64,000 nt of DNA from Roseivivax sp. THAF197b (lineage in GTDB: Bacteria > Pseudomonadota > Alphaproteobacteria > Rhodobacterales > Rhodobacteraceae), in NCBI RefSeq assembly GCF_009363255.1, contig NZ_CP045318.1, positions 3,730,304 through 3,794,303 of the forward strand. Direction: 5' to 3'. The position numbers and the translations under genes are program-made. The notes beneath the pieces are model-generated. The model worked only from the letters and a program-made list of their open reading frames with translations. It was not told where the DNA came from and searched no databases. Positions 1 through 9,289 of the stretch are shown piece by piece; the first letter of the stretch is position 1; the number at the start of each line of letters is the position of its first letter.

Positions 1-710
1 ACGTGCCGAGCGAGAGGTTGGAAGAAACACTGCGGCTGTTGCCCGAGCTGGGATTTGTCGGGCTGAACGTGACGATCCCTTACAAGGAAGAGGTCCTGAA
101 GATCGCGGATCTGGTCACAGACCGCGCGACCTTGATCGGGGCGGCAAATACGCTGATCTTCCGCAGTGACGGCAAGATCCATGCGGACAATACAGACGGC
201 TACGGCTTCCTCGAAAACCTGCGGCAAAACGCACCGGATTGGGATCCGAAGGCGGGCCCCGCCGTCGTTCTGGGCGCAGGCGGGGCTGCGCGCGCGATCC
301 TTGCCACGCTTCTGGAAGTGGGTGTGCCGCGGATCATCCTGACGAACCGCACCCGCCATCGTGCCGAGCTTCTGGCCCGAGAACTCGGCACGCGCGTCGA
401 TGTCGTCGATTGGGTGCAGGCAGGCAACGTCCTTGAAGACGCGGCAACGCTGGTGAACACGACTTCCCTCGGCATGGCCGGCAAGCCGAAGCTGCGCGTG
501 CCGCTCGACGGGCTGCGGCCCGGCACCCTCGTGACGGATATCGTCTACGCACCGCTCGAAACCGATCTCTTGCGCGCCGCCGCTGCACAGGGCTGCGTGA
601 CGGTGGACGGGCTCGGCATGCTTCTTCATCAGGCGGTGCCGGGATTTGAGCGGTGGTTCGGAAAACGCCCCGAGGTCGATGAGGCAACGCGGGCTGCGGT
701 GCTCAGATGA
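1..710 (+). CDS. aroE: Shikimate dehydrogenase (NADP+), 5'-truncated by window edge
   Basis: Reduces 3-dehydroshikimate to shikimate with NADPH in the aromatic amino acid pathway (cytosol). The visible 235 residues begin inside the N-terminal substrate domain, so the true start lies left of the window; the GTG at base 3 is internal. Seen: NVTIPYKEE (fragment residues 22-30, with the catalytic Lys), NTDGYGF (63-69, with the substrate-binding Asp), and the Rossmann motif GAGGAARA (91-98) followed by NRT, the usual NADP-binding segment. The stop overlaps the coaE start as ATGA, so the two are translationally coupled. Identity is secure; only the 5' end is missing. Confidence 0.95.
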   Translation, partial: VPSERLEETLRLLPELGFVGLNVTIPYKEEVLKIADLVTDRATLIGAANTLIFRSDGKIHADNTDGYGFLENLRQNAPDWDPKAGPAVVLGAGGAARAILATLLEVGVPRIILTNRTRHRAELLARELGTRVDVVDWVQAGNVLEDAATLVNTTSLGMAGKPKLRVPLDGLRPGTLVTDIVYAPLETDLLRAAAAQGCVTVDGLGMLLHQAVPGFERWFGKRPEVDEATRAAVLR

Positions 711-1291
711 CGATCAAGCTCGGCCTTACCGGATCCATCGGCATGGGCAAATCGACCACGGCCGCCCTTTTCGCCGAAGAAGGTGCGGCTGTCTGGGATG
801 CCGATGCGGCTGTACACAGGTTCTATCAAGCAGGCGGCGCTGCCGTCGCGCCCATCGGCGAGGTCTTTCCCGACGCCATCGAAGATGGCGCGGTATCTCG
901 CCGCGCTTTGCGGGACATCATCGCCAAGGATGAGAGCGCATTGAAGACCATCGAAGGCATCGTGCATCCGCTCGTTCGGGCGGACCGGGACGTCTTTGCC
1001 GCAAAAACAGAGACTGATATCACCGTTTACGACATTCCCCTGCTCTTCGAGACAGGCGCACAATCGGAGATGGACGCGACGGCCTGCGTCTACGTGCCTT
1101 ACGGCGAGCAGCGCCGCCGGGTTCTGGAGCGCGGCACAATGTCCGAGGCGGATTTCGAGCGTATCCTCGACAAGCAGATGCCAATCCAGGACAAGCTGGA
1201 TCGATCGGACTTCACGATACGGACGCCGGATCTTGAGACGGCCCGCGCGGACGTGCAGACTGTCCTCGAAGAGATCAGAAAGCGGCTCTAA
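707..1291 (+). CDS. coaE: Dephospho-CoA kinase
   Basis: Phosphorylates the ribose 3'-OH of dephospho-CoA, the last step of coenzyme A synthesis. The 194-residue product has the expected family length and an N-terminal P-loop GSIGMGKST (residues 9-17). It also has the lid and CoA-binding region typical of the family, including the segment HPLVRADRD near residue 90. The ATG overlaps the aroE stop by one base pattern (ATGA), and dnaQ starts two bases after its stop, so aroE-coaE-dnaQ form one operon. Nothing unusual is seen. Confidence 0.95.
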   Translation: MTIKLGLTGSIGMGKSTTAALFAEEGAAVWDADAAVHRFYQAGGAAVAPIGEVFPDAIEDGAVSRRALRDIIAKDESALKTIEGIVHPLVRADRDVFAAKTETDITVYDIPLLFETGAQSEMDATACVYVPYGEQRRRVLERGTMSEADFERILDKQMPIQDKLDRSDFTIRTPDLETARADVQTVLEEIRKRL

Positions 1292-1293
1292 CC

Positions 1294-1983
1294 ATGCGCG
1301 AAATCGTCCTCGACACCGAAACCACCGGGTTCGATCCGGAAAGCGGAGATCGCATAGTCGAGATCGGTGCGGTCGAGCTTTGGAACCACGTCGCCACGGG
1401 GCGCACCTATCATCAGTACATCAATCCCGAACGCAGCATGCCGAAAGAGGCCTTCGAGGTGCACGGGCTGGGCGATGACTTCCTGCGCGACAAGCCTGTC
1501 TTCTCGCATATCGTGGACGATTTCCTCGCCTTTGTCGGGGATGCGAAGATGGTGATCCATAACGCCGCGTTCGACATGAAATTCCTCAATGCCGAGTTGA
1601 AATGGGTCAAGCGCCCTGCCCTGCCTTGGGAACAGGCCGTCGACACGCTGGATATCGCGCGGCGCAAATTTCCGGGCTCGCCTGCCTCGCTCGATGCGCT
1701 CTGCCGTCGCTTCAATATCGACAACTCGTCACGCACCTTGCACGGCGCGCTTCTCGACAGTGAAATTCTGGCGGAGGTGTATCTCGAACTGATCGGGGGC
1801 AAGCAGCCCGACTTTGCGCTGAGCACCGCGCAGACATCCGGGAGTTCTGCGGGAACAGAGACGGACTGGCGCCCGACGCGGCGATCAACACCCCTGCCCC
1901 CGCGGATCACGGACAGCGAAAAGGCGGCTCACGCCGCCTTTGTCGAGAAGCTTGGAGAGGATGCGCTCTGGCGCAAACTCTGA
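1294..1983 (+). CDS. dnaQ: DNA polymerase III epsilon subunit (3'-5' proofreading exonuclease)
   Basis: DEDDh exonuclease that proofreads for the replicative polymerase. The 229-residue product shows ExoI DTETTG (residues 7-12, acidic metal ligands), ExoII within [14 protein letters not shown] (about 89-102) and Exo[11 protein letters not shown] (about 150-157). The C-terminal tail, rich in Pro/Thr/Ser before a final helix, fits the segment that binds the alpha subunit. It is the third gene of the aroE-coaE-dnaQ operon. Its last 65 bases contain a perfect hairpin that reads as a terminator for the convergent secB gene, so this coding end has a second role. Confidence 0.95.
   Translation: MREIVLDTETTGFDPESGDRIVEIGAVELWNHVATGRTYHQYINPERSMPKEAFEVHGLGDDFLRDKPVFSHIVDDFLAFVGDAKMVIHNAAFDMKFLNAELKWVKRPALPWEQAVDTLDIARRKFPGSPASLDALCRRFNIDNSSRTLHGALLDSEILAEVYLELIGGKQPDFALSTAQTSGSSAGTETDWRPTRRSTPLPPRITDSEKAAHAAFVEKLGEDALWRKL
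1918..1941 (-). terminator. Rho-independent terminator for secB, embedded in dnaQ
   Basis: A perfect nine-base stem (AAAGGCGGC / GCCGCCTTT) with a four-base loop lies about 44 bases past the secB stop. Read on the minus strand it runs into a short T tract. It sits inside the dnaQ coding 3' end. Confidence 0.6.
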
Positions 1984-1984
1984 G

Positions 1985-2500
1985 TTACGCGGTGCCCTGA
2001 GGGGCGGCTGCCTGCGCTTGCTGCCGACGCTGCAATTCCGCGCGATAAAGCGCGATGAAATCGATGGTCTCGAGGTTGAGCGGCGGGAAGCCACCGTCGC
2101 GGGTGACGTCGGCCACGATCCGGCGCGCGAAGGGGAACAGCATCCGCGGGCATTCGATCAGCAGGAAGGGATGCAACTGCTCATCGGGAATGTTCTCGAC
2201 CTGAAAGATACCGGCGTAATCCAGTTCCAGCAGAAACAGCGTGTCGCCGCTTTCCTTGGACTTGTTGGTGATGTTCAGCTTCATCACCACTTCGTACTGA
2301 CCCTCGGTCTGGCGCTTGCGCGCATCGAGGTTCACCTGAACCTGGATGTCAGGCTTGGTTTCGCCCTTCGCACCTTTCTGCGCGAGCACGTTTTCGAAAG
2401 ACATGTCGCGGATGAATTGCGCGAGAATGTTCATCTTGGGCTGAACGGGCGCCTGGGCTGCGCCGTTCTCGGCCCCGGCATTGTTGGAAGCATCGCTCAT
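1985..2500 (-). CDS. secB: Protein-export chaperone SecB
   Basis: Tetrameric cytosolic chaperone that keeps preproteins unfolded and hands them to SecA. The 171-residue product is of alphaproteobacterial SecB type. It has an N-terminal Ala/Asn/Gln-rich tail, then the core with KPDIQVQVNLDARKR and the segment LLIECPRMLFPFARRI that is strongly conserved in SecB. A purine-rich site (AAAGGA) precedes the ATG. It converges on dnaQ with a one-base gap and carries its terminator inside dnaQ. SecB next to dnaQ is a usual arrangement in this order (family knowledge). Confidence 0.95.
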   Translation of the reverse strand: MSDASNNAGAENGAAQAPVQPKMNILAQFIRDMSFENVLAQKGAKGETKPDIQVQVNLDARKRQTEGQYEVVMKLNITNKSKESGDTLFLLELDYAGIFQVENIPDEQLHPFLLIECPRMLFPFARRIVADVTRDGGFPPLNLETIDFIALYRAELQRRQQAQAAAPQGTA

Positions 2501-2566
2501 GGGCGCGGTCCTTTCAGGGGTGGGTCACAAATGTTGCAGGACGCTTACCAACTGCGCTTGATGACC

Positions 2567-3085
2567 TCAATGCTTGGTCCATCCGGAGTTGCCGGGATGG
2601 GTCGGGCGTTTGGCGGGATCAACCTCGACGTAATCGCCGTCGATCACATCGCCGTCGCGCGGCGGACGCCGTCCGGGATTGACGCCCGCATGCTGCCTGG
2701 GATCCCGACGGGGATCGCCCCCCATCTCGAAGCGAGAGACCTTCACATGCTTTCGCGCATAAGCGATGGCCGCGCGGCGGAAGGGCGGCGTCAGCAATGC
2801 GAAGCCAACGGCATCGGTGAAAAAGCCCGGTGTCAGCAACAGCGCACCGGCAAACAGGATCATGGCGCCGTGCGCCAGCGGTTCGGTCGGATCGCGCAGG
2901 TCATTGAACGACGATCGCAGCTCCGACAGGGCCAGAGCTCCCTGCGAGCGGACGAGACACGTCCCCAGCATCGCGGTCAGCACAACGATCAGAAGCGTCG
3001 GCCAGAGACCGATGAAACCGCCGACCTGAATGAATAGCGCGATCTCGATCAGCGGTACGCCGATAAACGCCAGTAGAAGCCACAT
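2567..3085 (-). CDS. fxsA: FxsA family membrane protein
   Basis: Small inner-membrane protein of the FxsA family, named for relief of phage T7 exclusion by F plasmid in E. coli; the normal role is unclear. I start it at the ATG at 3085 (172 residues, MWLLLAFIGVPL) because the family begins directly with the first membrane segment; an ATG 30 bases upstream is possible. Three or four hydrophobic segments fill the first 110 residues, with the signature EIALFIQVGGFIGLWPTL near residue 12. The charged C-terminal tail is probably cytosolic. It is divergent from the Tim44-like gene, whose start is about 105 bases away. Confidence 0.8.
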   Translation of the reverse strand: MWLLLAFIGVPLIEIALFIQVGGFIGLWPTLLIVVLTAMLGTCLVRSQGALALSELRSSFNDLRDPTEPLAHGAMILFAGALLLTPGFFTDAVGFALLTPPFRRAAIAYARKHVKVSRFEMGGDPRRDPRQHAGVNPGRRPPRDGDVIDGDYVEVDPAKRPTHPGNSGWTKH

Positions 3086-3191
3086 GGCCAATTCCTTTCC
3101 CGGGTTTCCCCGCATCAGTGGACTTGGGGTCCTGCCATGCCTACATAGGAACGCAAAGAGACAGGTTCTACAGGCTCACCCGAGAGGTCCC

Positions 3192-3851
3192 ATGAATTCG
3201 CCCATTCTACAGTTACTTGTACTCGCAGGAATTGCGGTTTTCTTGATCCTGCGGCTGAAAAACGTGCTCGGAACGCGTGATGGGTTCGAAAAACCGCCCT
3301 CTCAACCGCAGGCGGACCCTGTGCCGGATCGTCGCGGCTTCGAGGTGATCGAGGGTGGTCCTGATCCCGACATCGTCGATCATGTGCCCGAGGGCTCCGC
3401 GGCGGCGAACGCGTTGGCGGAGATCAAGAAGATCGAGCCGTCCTTCTCCGTGGGCGAGTTTCTTGGCGGTGCGCGTGGCGCCTACGAGATGATCCTCATG
3501 GGCTACGAGAAGGGTGAGATCGAGGATCTGAAGCCGTTTCTTTCGGATGACGTCTATGAAAGCTTCGAGGCGGGCATCGCCCAGCGCGAAGAACAGGGTC
3601 TGACGGTCGAGGCGGAATTCGTCGGTGTCCGTGAAACCGTTCTGGAAGAGGCGACGCTCGATCCTAATACGAACGAGGCGGAGCTGACGGTGCGTTATCT
3701 TGGCGAGTTGACCTTCGCGGTCTACGATCAGGAGGGCACGCTCGTCGAAGGCAGCCCGACCAAGATCAAGCGCCAAAAGGACGTCTGGACCTATGCACGC
3801 CGCATCGGCAGCGACGATCCGAACTGGCAACTCGTCGCAACGAGCGAATGA
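3192..3851 (+). CDS. Tim44/TimA-like domain protein, membrane-anchored
   Basis: 219-residue protein with one N-terminal membrane segment (about residues 5-20, ILQLLVLAGIAVFLILRL), a short Pro/Gln/Asp linker and a C-terminal Tim44-like domain (about 75-215). I use the ATG at 3192, preceded by GAGAGG, because it puts the membrane segment at the N terminus; an upstream in-frame ATG at 3030 lies inside fxsA. The family is related to the mitochondrial import motor protein Tim44, and bacterial members (TimA) are membrane associated. The gene overlaps mltA by four bases, so they are co-translated. Function in this organism is inferred only from the domain. Confidence 0.8.
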   Translation: MNSPILQLLVLAGIAVFLILRLKNVLGTRDGFEKPPSQPQADPVPDRRGFEVIEGGPDPDIVDHVPEGSAAANALAEIKKIEPSFSVGEFLGGARGAYEMILMGYEKGEIEDLKPFLSDDVYESFEAGIAQREEQGLTVEAEFVGVRETVLEEATLDPNTNEAELTVRYLGELTFAVYDQEGTLVEGSPTKIKRQKDVWTYARRIGSDDPNWQLVATSE

Positions 3852-4909
3852 TCCAGCGCCTTCTGGCGATAATTCTGGGGGTGACGCTGATGGCTCCCGA
3901 CCCGTCAAGCGCAGCGGACGACGGCCCGGTCTACGAGATCCTCGATTTCGATGTGCTTGACGGCTGGGCCGAGGATGATCACGGCGCGGCCTTGACGGCG
4001 TTTCTCGAGACGTGCCGCGATCTTAAGGATCCAGACTGGCGCGCCCTGTGTCGTGCGGCGCGTGACGATCCCGACCCTCGCGCGTTCTTCGAGCTTTTCT
4101 TCCGCCCCGTCCGTATCACGCATGGCGCGGGCGAAGGCACCGACAAGGCGCTTTTCACCGGATATTTTGAGCCCGAGCTGGATGGTGCGCTGCGTCCCGG
4201 CGGCAAGTATCGTTGGCCGGTCTACAAGATGCCTCCCGAAGCGCGTGCGGCGGGCCAATGGCTGACGCGGCGCGATATCCTGACATCCGGTGTCATGGAG
4301 GGACGCGGGTTGGAGATTGCCTGGGTCGATGATCCGGTTGAGCTGTTTTTCCTGCAAATTCAGGGCTCTGGCCGTATTCGTCTACCGGATGGCGGCGTTA
4401 TTCGTGTGGGATACGGGGGATCGAACGGTCAGGAATACCGCTCCATCGGTGTGGAGATGATACGGCGCAATATCCTGCCGGAGCATCGGGTTTCCGCCGA
4501 AGTCATCAAGAACTGGGTACGGCAGAACCCGGTTCAGGGGGAAGAGCTGCTGTTTCACAACCCGTCCTATGTCTTTTTCCGGGAAGTCAGCGAAGTCCCG
4601 GCGCATAAGGGTCCGCTGGGCGCGATGAACCGCTCAATCACCCCGATGCGGTCGATTGCTGTCGATCCGGCCTACACACCGCTCGGCGCGCCCGTTTGGA
4701 TCGAAAAGGATGGGCGCGACGCACTGCGCCGCCTGATGATCGCACAGGATACCGGATCGGCGATCAAAGGTGCACAGCGAGCCGATATCTTTGCCGGGAC
4801 CGGCGCGGATGCGGGCGCATGGGCCGGTACGCTGAAGGATCCGGGGCAGATGTATGTGCTCCTGCCGATCCAGCGAGCCTATGCGCTTCTGCCCGATCCG
4901 ACCCTATGA
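3848..4909 (+). CDS. mltA: Membrane-bound lytic murein transglycosylase A (MltA)
   Basis: Cleaves peptidoglycan glycan strands, leaving 1,6-anhydro-muramyl ends, in the periplasm. The 353-residue product has an N-terminal signal peptide (hydrophobic residues 3-16, cleavage likely after SSA near 23). It is followed by the MltA insert domain (PVYKMPPEA, FFLQIQGSGRI) and the C-terminal 3D domain. The segment AQDTGSAIKGAQRADIFAG (about residues 298-316) carries the catalytic Asp. No lipobox Cys is present, so the usual lipoprotein anchor of the enterobacterial enzyme seems absent. It overlaps the upstream Tim44-like gene and the downstream Smr gene by four bases each. Confidence 0.92.
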   Translation: MIQRLLAIILGVTLMAPDPSSAADDGPVYEILDFDVLDGWAEDDHGAALTAFLETCRDLKDPDWRALCRAARDDPDPRAFFELFFRPVRITHGAGEGTDKALFTGYFEPELDGALRPGGKYRWPVYKMPPEARAAGQWLTRRDILTSGVMEGRGLEIAWVDDPVELFFLQIQGSGRIRLPDGGVIRVGYGGSNGQEYRSIGVEMIRRNILPEHRVSAEVIKNWVRQNPVQGEELLFHNPSYVFFREVSEVPAHKGPLGAMNRSITPMRSIAVDPAYTPLGAPVWIEKDGRDALRRLMIAQDTGSAIKGAQRADIFAGTGADAGAWAGTLKDPGQMYVLLPIQRAYALLPDPTL

Positions 4910-5505
4910 GCAGGCGGAAGCTTCGCCCGGACGAGCTTGAGCTTTGGGGCCGGGTCGCGGGCTCTGCGCGAAAGCTGGAAACCCAGGGCAAGCTCGCCAA
5001 ACCCTCCGGCGCGGCCTATCCGATCAAGGCCCCGAAACCTGCGCCCAGCGCGGTCCCCTCGATAGAGCGGTTCGATCTCGGCCAGCGCGGACCCGCAAAG
5101 TCCAACACCTGGAGCCTGCCAGAGACGACCGCATCGCGCCTCTCCCGCGATCCGGTGAAGATGGATGCGAAGGCCTTCACGCGGATGAAACGCGGCAAGC
5201 TGAAACCGGAGGCGCGGATCGACCTGCACGGCATGACGTTGGATCGGGCGCATCCTGCCTTGATCGGGTTCATCCATTCAGCGCAATCGCGCGGTCTGCG
5301 GCTCGTTCTCGTGATCACCGGGAAAGGTCAGCGCGAGGATCCGTATGACGCAGCACCGCGCCGCCGGGGTGTTTTGAAATCGCAGGTGCCGCAATGGCTC
5401 CGCATGCCGCCGATTTCCAACGCTGTGTTGCAGATCAGCGAGGCGCATCAGCGCCATGGTGGTGGCGGTGCCTATTACGTCTATCTACGCCGCTTCCGAA
5501 GCTGA
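4906..5505 (+). CDS. Smr domain (MutS2 C-terminal type) protein
   Basis: 199-residue protein with a C-terminal Smr domain: ARIDLHGMTLDRAHPAL (about 103-119) followed by LVLVITGKG and the Arg-rich turn. Smr domains are nucleases or nucleic-acid-binding modules. Here the domain stands alone behind a basic, disordered N-terminal half. The ATG at 4906 overlaps the mltA stop (ATGA), which fixes the start. The 3' end overlaps the 3' end of the convergent MFS gene by 21 bases. The specific role is unknown. Confidence 0.88.
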   Translation: MSRRKLRPDELELWGRVAGSARKLETQGKLAKPSGAAYPIKAPKPAPSAVPSIERFDLGQRGPAKSNTWSLPETTASRLSRDPVKMDAKAFTRMKRGKLKPEARIDLHGMTLDRAHPALIGFIHSAQSRGLRLVLVITGKGQREDPYDAAPRRRGVLKSQVPQWLRMPPISNAVLQISEAHQRHGGGGAYYVYLRRFRS

Positions 5506-6711
5506 GATCAGCGTATCGCGGTACCGCGCAAGACCGACGATCATCACCAGCGACGCCACCAGAAAATAGGCCGCGATCAGAAGATACTGGTCTTCGATCC
5601 TGACGCCCGCATCGATCAGGTAGCCGGTCACGCCCGGCCCGATGGCGGTGCCCGACACCATGACGGCCGCTCCCATCGCCTTGATCGCCCCGATATGGCG
5701 CGTTCCGTAGAATTCGGCCCAGAATGCAGAGGGCAACGTCGCTTGCGCACCTTGGGTCAGCGCCAGAAGCGTCAAGCCGATCCCGGCATGAAGCGGCGTG
5801 GCGGCCCAGGCGAATACAATGAAAGCGGCGATTGAGGGCAAAAGTGCCGTGGGGAAAACGCGGGCGACGCCAAAGCGGTCAATGGCCCAGCCGGAGGCCA
5901 ACATCGCCCCCGTGGTCGCAATCGTGAAAAGCGGCAGCCACGCCACCAGCTCGATCAGCTCCCAGCCTTTCACCTCCACGTAATGCACTTGCTGGAAGAA
6001 AAACGCAGTGCCCCATGCAGGCGGACCCATCAGGGCGGGGATCATCATCCAGAACAGCGGATGGCGCAGCACATCCATCCTGTTCCAGTGGCGTCCGTCC
6101 ATGCCCAGAACCGCCTGGTTTTGCGCGGACATGGATTGCGGGGTGCGCTCCTTGCGCAGGAACAGGGTCAAAAACGGGATGCCTGCGAAGGCGATTCCTG
6201 CGGCGAGGACCCAGAGCACCCGCCAGTCGTAAAGCGCCATGAGCGCCACGAAGATCACCGGCATGACGGCGTTTCCCAAGGTCACGCCGAGGCTCGCAAT
6301 GCTGAGCGCGCGGCCGCGCGTCGCCACGAACCACCGCGACATTGACGCCAGGGCGATGTGGCTCGTCATGCCTTGCCCGAACAGCCGGAGCACGAAGATC
6401 GATACCGGAAGGATGAGCGCCGATCTGTTCCACGCCATCAGCAGGCATGCAAAGGCCAGCGCGATCAGAACGGCCGTCCCGAGCGAGCGGCTGCGAAAGC
6501 GGTCGGTCAGTGCGCCCGCCCAGATCATCGTCACAGCGGACAGCAATGTGCCTGCCGCGTAGACCGCGCCCCAATCCCCGTGGCTGAGATCGAATTCCGT
6601 GCGAATCTCGCCCGCGAAGATCGAGATGAAGAACGTCTGACCGAAGCTGGACAGGAATGTCAGGATCACCCCCGCGGCAAGCCATGGGGCATTTTCTTTG
6701 AGAAAGGTCAC
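5485..6711 (-). CDS. Major facilitator superfamily transporter
   Basis: 408-residue polytopic protein with about twelve hydrophobic segments in two halves. It has the MFS loop signature after helix 2 (GALTDRFRSRSLG, about residues 62-74) and a matching motif in the second half (GWAIDRFGVARV). I use GTG at 6711, which has GAGGC upstream. The substrate is not readable from sequence. The gene lies between the housekeeping operon and bchO and points the same way as bchO, 39 bases downstream of it, so it could be read with the crtA-bchIDO operon. Whether it has any role in photosynthesis is unknown. Confidence 0.85.
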   Translation of the reverse strand: MTFLKENAPWLAAGVILTFLSSFGQTFFISIFAGEIRTEFDLSHGDWGAVYAAGTLLSAVTMIWAGALTDRFRSRSLGTAVLIALAFACLLMAWNRSALILPVSIFVLRLFGQGMTSHIALASMSRWFVATRGRALSIASLGVTLGNAVMPVIFVALMALYDWRVLWVLAAGIAFAGIPFLTLFLRKERTPQSMSAQNQAVLGMDGRHWNRMDVLRHPLFWMMIPALMGPPAWGTAFFFQQVHYVEVKGWELIELVAWLPLFTIATTGAMLASGWAIDRFGVARVFPTALLPSIAAFIVFAWAATPLHAGIGLTLLALTQGAQATLPSAFWAEFYGTRHIGAIKAMGAAVMVSGTAIGPGVTGYLIDAGVRIEDQYLLIAAYFLVASLVMIVGLARYRDTLISASEAA

Positions 6712-6750
6712 GCCTGCCTCGCTGCGTGCGGGGCAACGTGCCCCGACTCA

Positions 6751-7608
6751 TCAATTCATTTCGGTAAAATACCGCGTAATCCGCGCGGCGATTTGGTCCG
6801 GTGCCTCTTCATGGGCCAGATGACCGAGCGCGTCCAGTCGTTCCACCTCCGCATGCTTCATGCGGTTGGCCGCCTTGGTTGCGGTCTCCGGTGGCACGGT
6901 CCTGTCATTGTTCGCGACCAGAAACAGCGCGCGCGTCTCGAGCTTGGGCAGATCCGCAATCAAACCGGTCAACGTCCATTGCGCCATCATCAAAAGCGCA
7001 CCTTCGATATGGGTGCGATTGCCCAGGAGACGGGCATAGAGCGCGGCACCGGCATCATCGATTTTCGAGCCTGTTCCATCCAGAAGCTGCCGAGCACGGC
7101 TGGGCGCAACAAGTGTCTTGTGGATGAGATCGACGGCGAAGGGCAGGGTGGCAATCGCCCGCGCGGCGGCTGGAAAGACAACCCCCGCAAGCCCGTCAAA
7201 TGGCTGAAGCGCGGGGTTGATCGCGACAACGGGTGGCTCATCGGGCAGCATCCGTGACAATCGAAGCGCAATGGCGCCGCCCGCCGAATGGCCAACAATA
7301 CCGCGGACCTGCCAACCCTCCTGATCGCAGAGGTGGTGAAGATCCTGCGCCATGCATTCCAGCGATGATCGTTGCCGCGACCCAAGCCGCGTATAGCCGT
7401 GCCCCGGCAGATCGATGGCAATGCAGGTGAATCCGGGGATCGCGGGCAGAACATCGCGCCAGCTATGGGTCGTACCGCCTGCACCATGCAGGAACAGCAG
7501 AACCGGGCCCGTCCCTGTGATCTGAACATGCCAATGATGCGGGCGCGCCATCACCATGCGGGAACATTCGGCCAGGGGCCAATCGGCGGGCGGTCCGGTC
7601 CGGGCCAT
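6751..7608 (-). CDS. bchO: BchO, alpha/beta hydrolase accessory to Mg-chelatase
   Basis: Alpha/beta-hydrolase family protein found next to bchI and bchD in purple bacteria and thought to assist Mg insertion into protoporphyrin IX; its enzymatic activity is not established. 285 residues from the ATG at 7608, which directly follows the bchD stop. Seen: oxyanion region FLHGAGGTTHSW, nucleophile elbow GHSAGGAIAL (about residue 120), and a late His in GHLAHEEAP. An in-frame ATG farther upstream would lie inside bchD and is rejected. Last gene of crtA-bchI-bchD-bchO. Confidence 0.9.
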   Translation of the reverse strand: MARTGPPADWPLAECSRMVMARPHHWHVQITGTGPVLLFLHGAGGTTHSWRDVLPAIPGFTCIAIDLPGHGYTRLGSRQRSSLECMAQDLHHLCDQEGWQVRGIVGHSAGGAIALRLSRMLPDEPPVVAINPALQPFDGLAGVVFPAAARAIATLPFAVDLIHKTLVAPSRARQLLDGTGSKIDDAGAALYARLLGNRTHIEGALLMMAQWTLTGLIADLPKLETRALFLVANNDRTVPPETATKAANRMKHAEVERLDALGHLAHEEAPDQIAARITRYFTEMN

Positions 7609-7609
7609 C

Positions 7610-9289
7610 TCAGCCGCGCAAGGCATCGGTGACAGAGCGCGAAATCGACTGCGCATCAGCGCGGGGCAGGGCCATGTAGGTGGCACCCATCTTGGCCGAC
7701 AGGACCGACAGATCGCCCTTGGGCCGCCGGTTCGTATCAAGCATCAGGGCAGGGAGGCCCATGGCCGCAATCTGGGCTGCGCATTGCGTGGCATCACGCT
7801 CCGCAGCCTCCCGTCCGGGACCGGAGAGCCCGACATTCGCGCGCCCATCGGTCAAAACCGCGATGGAGGGGGACAGGCCCTGTCCTTGCGCACGGCGCGC
7901 CATCTCGGCGGCCGCCAGAAGACCGGCTGCAAGCGGGGTTCCTCCGCCACCGGGCAGGGCGCCCAGCGCACGTTTGGCTTGAACCAACGACCGGGTCGGC
8001 GCGAGCAGGATGTCGGCGCCTTCACCCCGAAAGGCAATCAGCGCCACGTGATCCCGGCTTGCATAGGCGTCGGCAAGCACGGTTTCGACCGCGCCTTTCG
8101 CTTCCGCCAATCGCGTCATTGCGGCGGAGCCCGAGGCATCCACCACGAAGATGATCAGCCTGTCAGACCGTTCTTCGTAAACTTTCACGCGGAAGTCACT
8201 GGAATTCAGGATGAGACCGGTTCGTTCGGGCTGTGCCGCGCGCCGCATCCCTTGCCAGGGCGCGGCGCTGCGCAGGGTTGCAAACAGATCGAGCCGCGCA
8301 TCGCAGCCCGGCATTCCTGGTTTCGCGGGCAGGGGACGTCCGCGTCGATTGCTGCGCCTTTTTCGCCCGGCACCTGCGCCCTGAAAGGCGGTCCGCGTCT
8401 TCGCCCTGTCGCTCAACGCATGGAGCGCGCCGTCGGGCAGGATTGCGCGGACGGCCTCGATCAGAAGCTCGTCGGGGATGTCGAAGGTATCGCCATCGTC
8501 GGGGTCTTGATCGGGGGCAGTCTCGGGCTCCGCCATATCCGTATCGGGCGGTGTCTCGGCGTCGTCCTCGGGCAGCTGGGTTGCGCGATGCGCGTAGACA
8601 AGCTCGGCCGCGATGCTCAGATCATCACTCGAAACGGTTTTTCGCCTGTTCAGAGCCGCATTTGCCCGCGCAGCTGCAAGGGCGAGCAGGGGCGGGCGCA
8701 TCGATGCGATACCAAAGCGCAAAGCGGTAATGGTGAGCGCCGAAATGGCATCGTCTGGAACAGCGATGGTCGGCAGGGCGTCGCGCGCCGCGGCTAGATC
8801 CGCCTCCGAAATGGCAAGCTCGGACAATTCCATCGCACGCATGCCATCGAGATCGACCATGAAGGCCAGCCGATCTGTGAGCACATTCGGGGCCGCCTCG
8901 TCGTCGATCCCCTCATCCACGAGGATCATCGGCGCGAAGCGGCCCTGATCCAGCTGCTGGGCAAAGCGTGCCGCGCGACCGGGGCGCGTGCGTTCGGCCA
9001 TGGTCAGAAGCGCAGTGCCGGGCTTCGAAATCAGACCCAGTTTCTGCACGATACGGCCCTTGGATAATGTTTCGGCGATATCCATGCCACCGAACACCGC
9101 GTCGTCATCGAGCGTCGGGGCAATCCGAGTGAATGGGGCCAAAGCGTTGGGTGCCGTGGCGAGAAATGCGTCCCGGACCGGGCAGGCGCGGGCCCGCAGA
9201 TGCAAGCCGCCCAAGCCACCGGGGTCGACCGCGATCAGGGTCAGGGCAAGATGACCCGCCACCCATGTCTCGGTCCGGTCCTGCTTCAT
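7610..9289 (-). CDS. bchD: Magnesium chelatase subunit D
   Basis: ATPase-like subunit of the three-part Mg-chelatase (BchH, I, D) that inserts Mg2+ into protoporphyrin IX. 559 residues: a degenerate AAA+ N-terminal half without a clear Walker A, an acidic and proline-rich linker (about 250-275, many Asp/Glu/Pro), and a C-terminal von Willebrand A domain. That domain has the MIDAS motif DASGS (about residue 380) and the later VLTDGRANVGLSG. The ATG overlaps the bchI stop by four bases, and bchO follows directly. Length and order match the family. Confidence 0.95.
   Translation of the reverse strand: MKQDRTETWVAGHLALTLIAVDPGGLGGLHLRARACPVRDAFLATAPNALAPFTRIAPTLDDDAVFGGMDIAETLSKGRIVQKLGLISKPGTALLTMAERTRPGRAARFAQQLDQGRFAPMILVDEGIDDEAAPNVLTDRLAFMVDLDGMRAMELSELAISEADLAAARDALPTIAVPDDAISALTITALRFGIASMRPPLLALAAARANAALNRRKTVSSDDLSIAAELVYAHRATQLPEDDAETPPDTDMAEPETAPDQDPDDGDTFDIPDELLIEAVRAILPDGALHALSDRAKTRTAFQGAGAGRKRRSNRRGRPLPAKPGMPGCDARLDLFATLRSAAPWQGMRRAAQPERTGLILNSSDFRVKVYEERSDRLIIFVVDASGSAAMTRLAEAKGAVETVLADAYASRDHVALIAFRGEGADILLAPTRSLVQAKRALGALPGGGGTPLAAGLLAAAEMARRAQGQGLSPSIAVLTDGRANVGLSGPGREAAERDATQCAAQIAAMGLPALMLDTNRRPKGDLSVLSAKMGATYMALPRADAQSISRSVTDALRG

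Noticed and set aside
1940..3037. 365-residue plus-strand open frame across secB and fxsA
   Set aside because: secB and fxsA are recognised on the minus strand; the plus frame has no family features.
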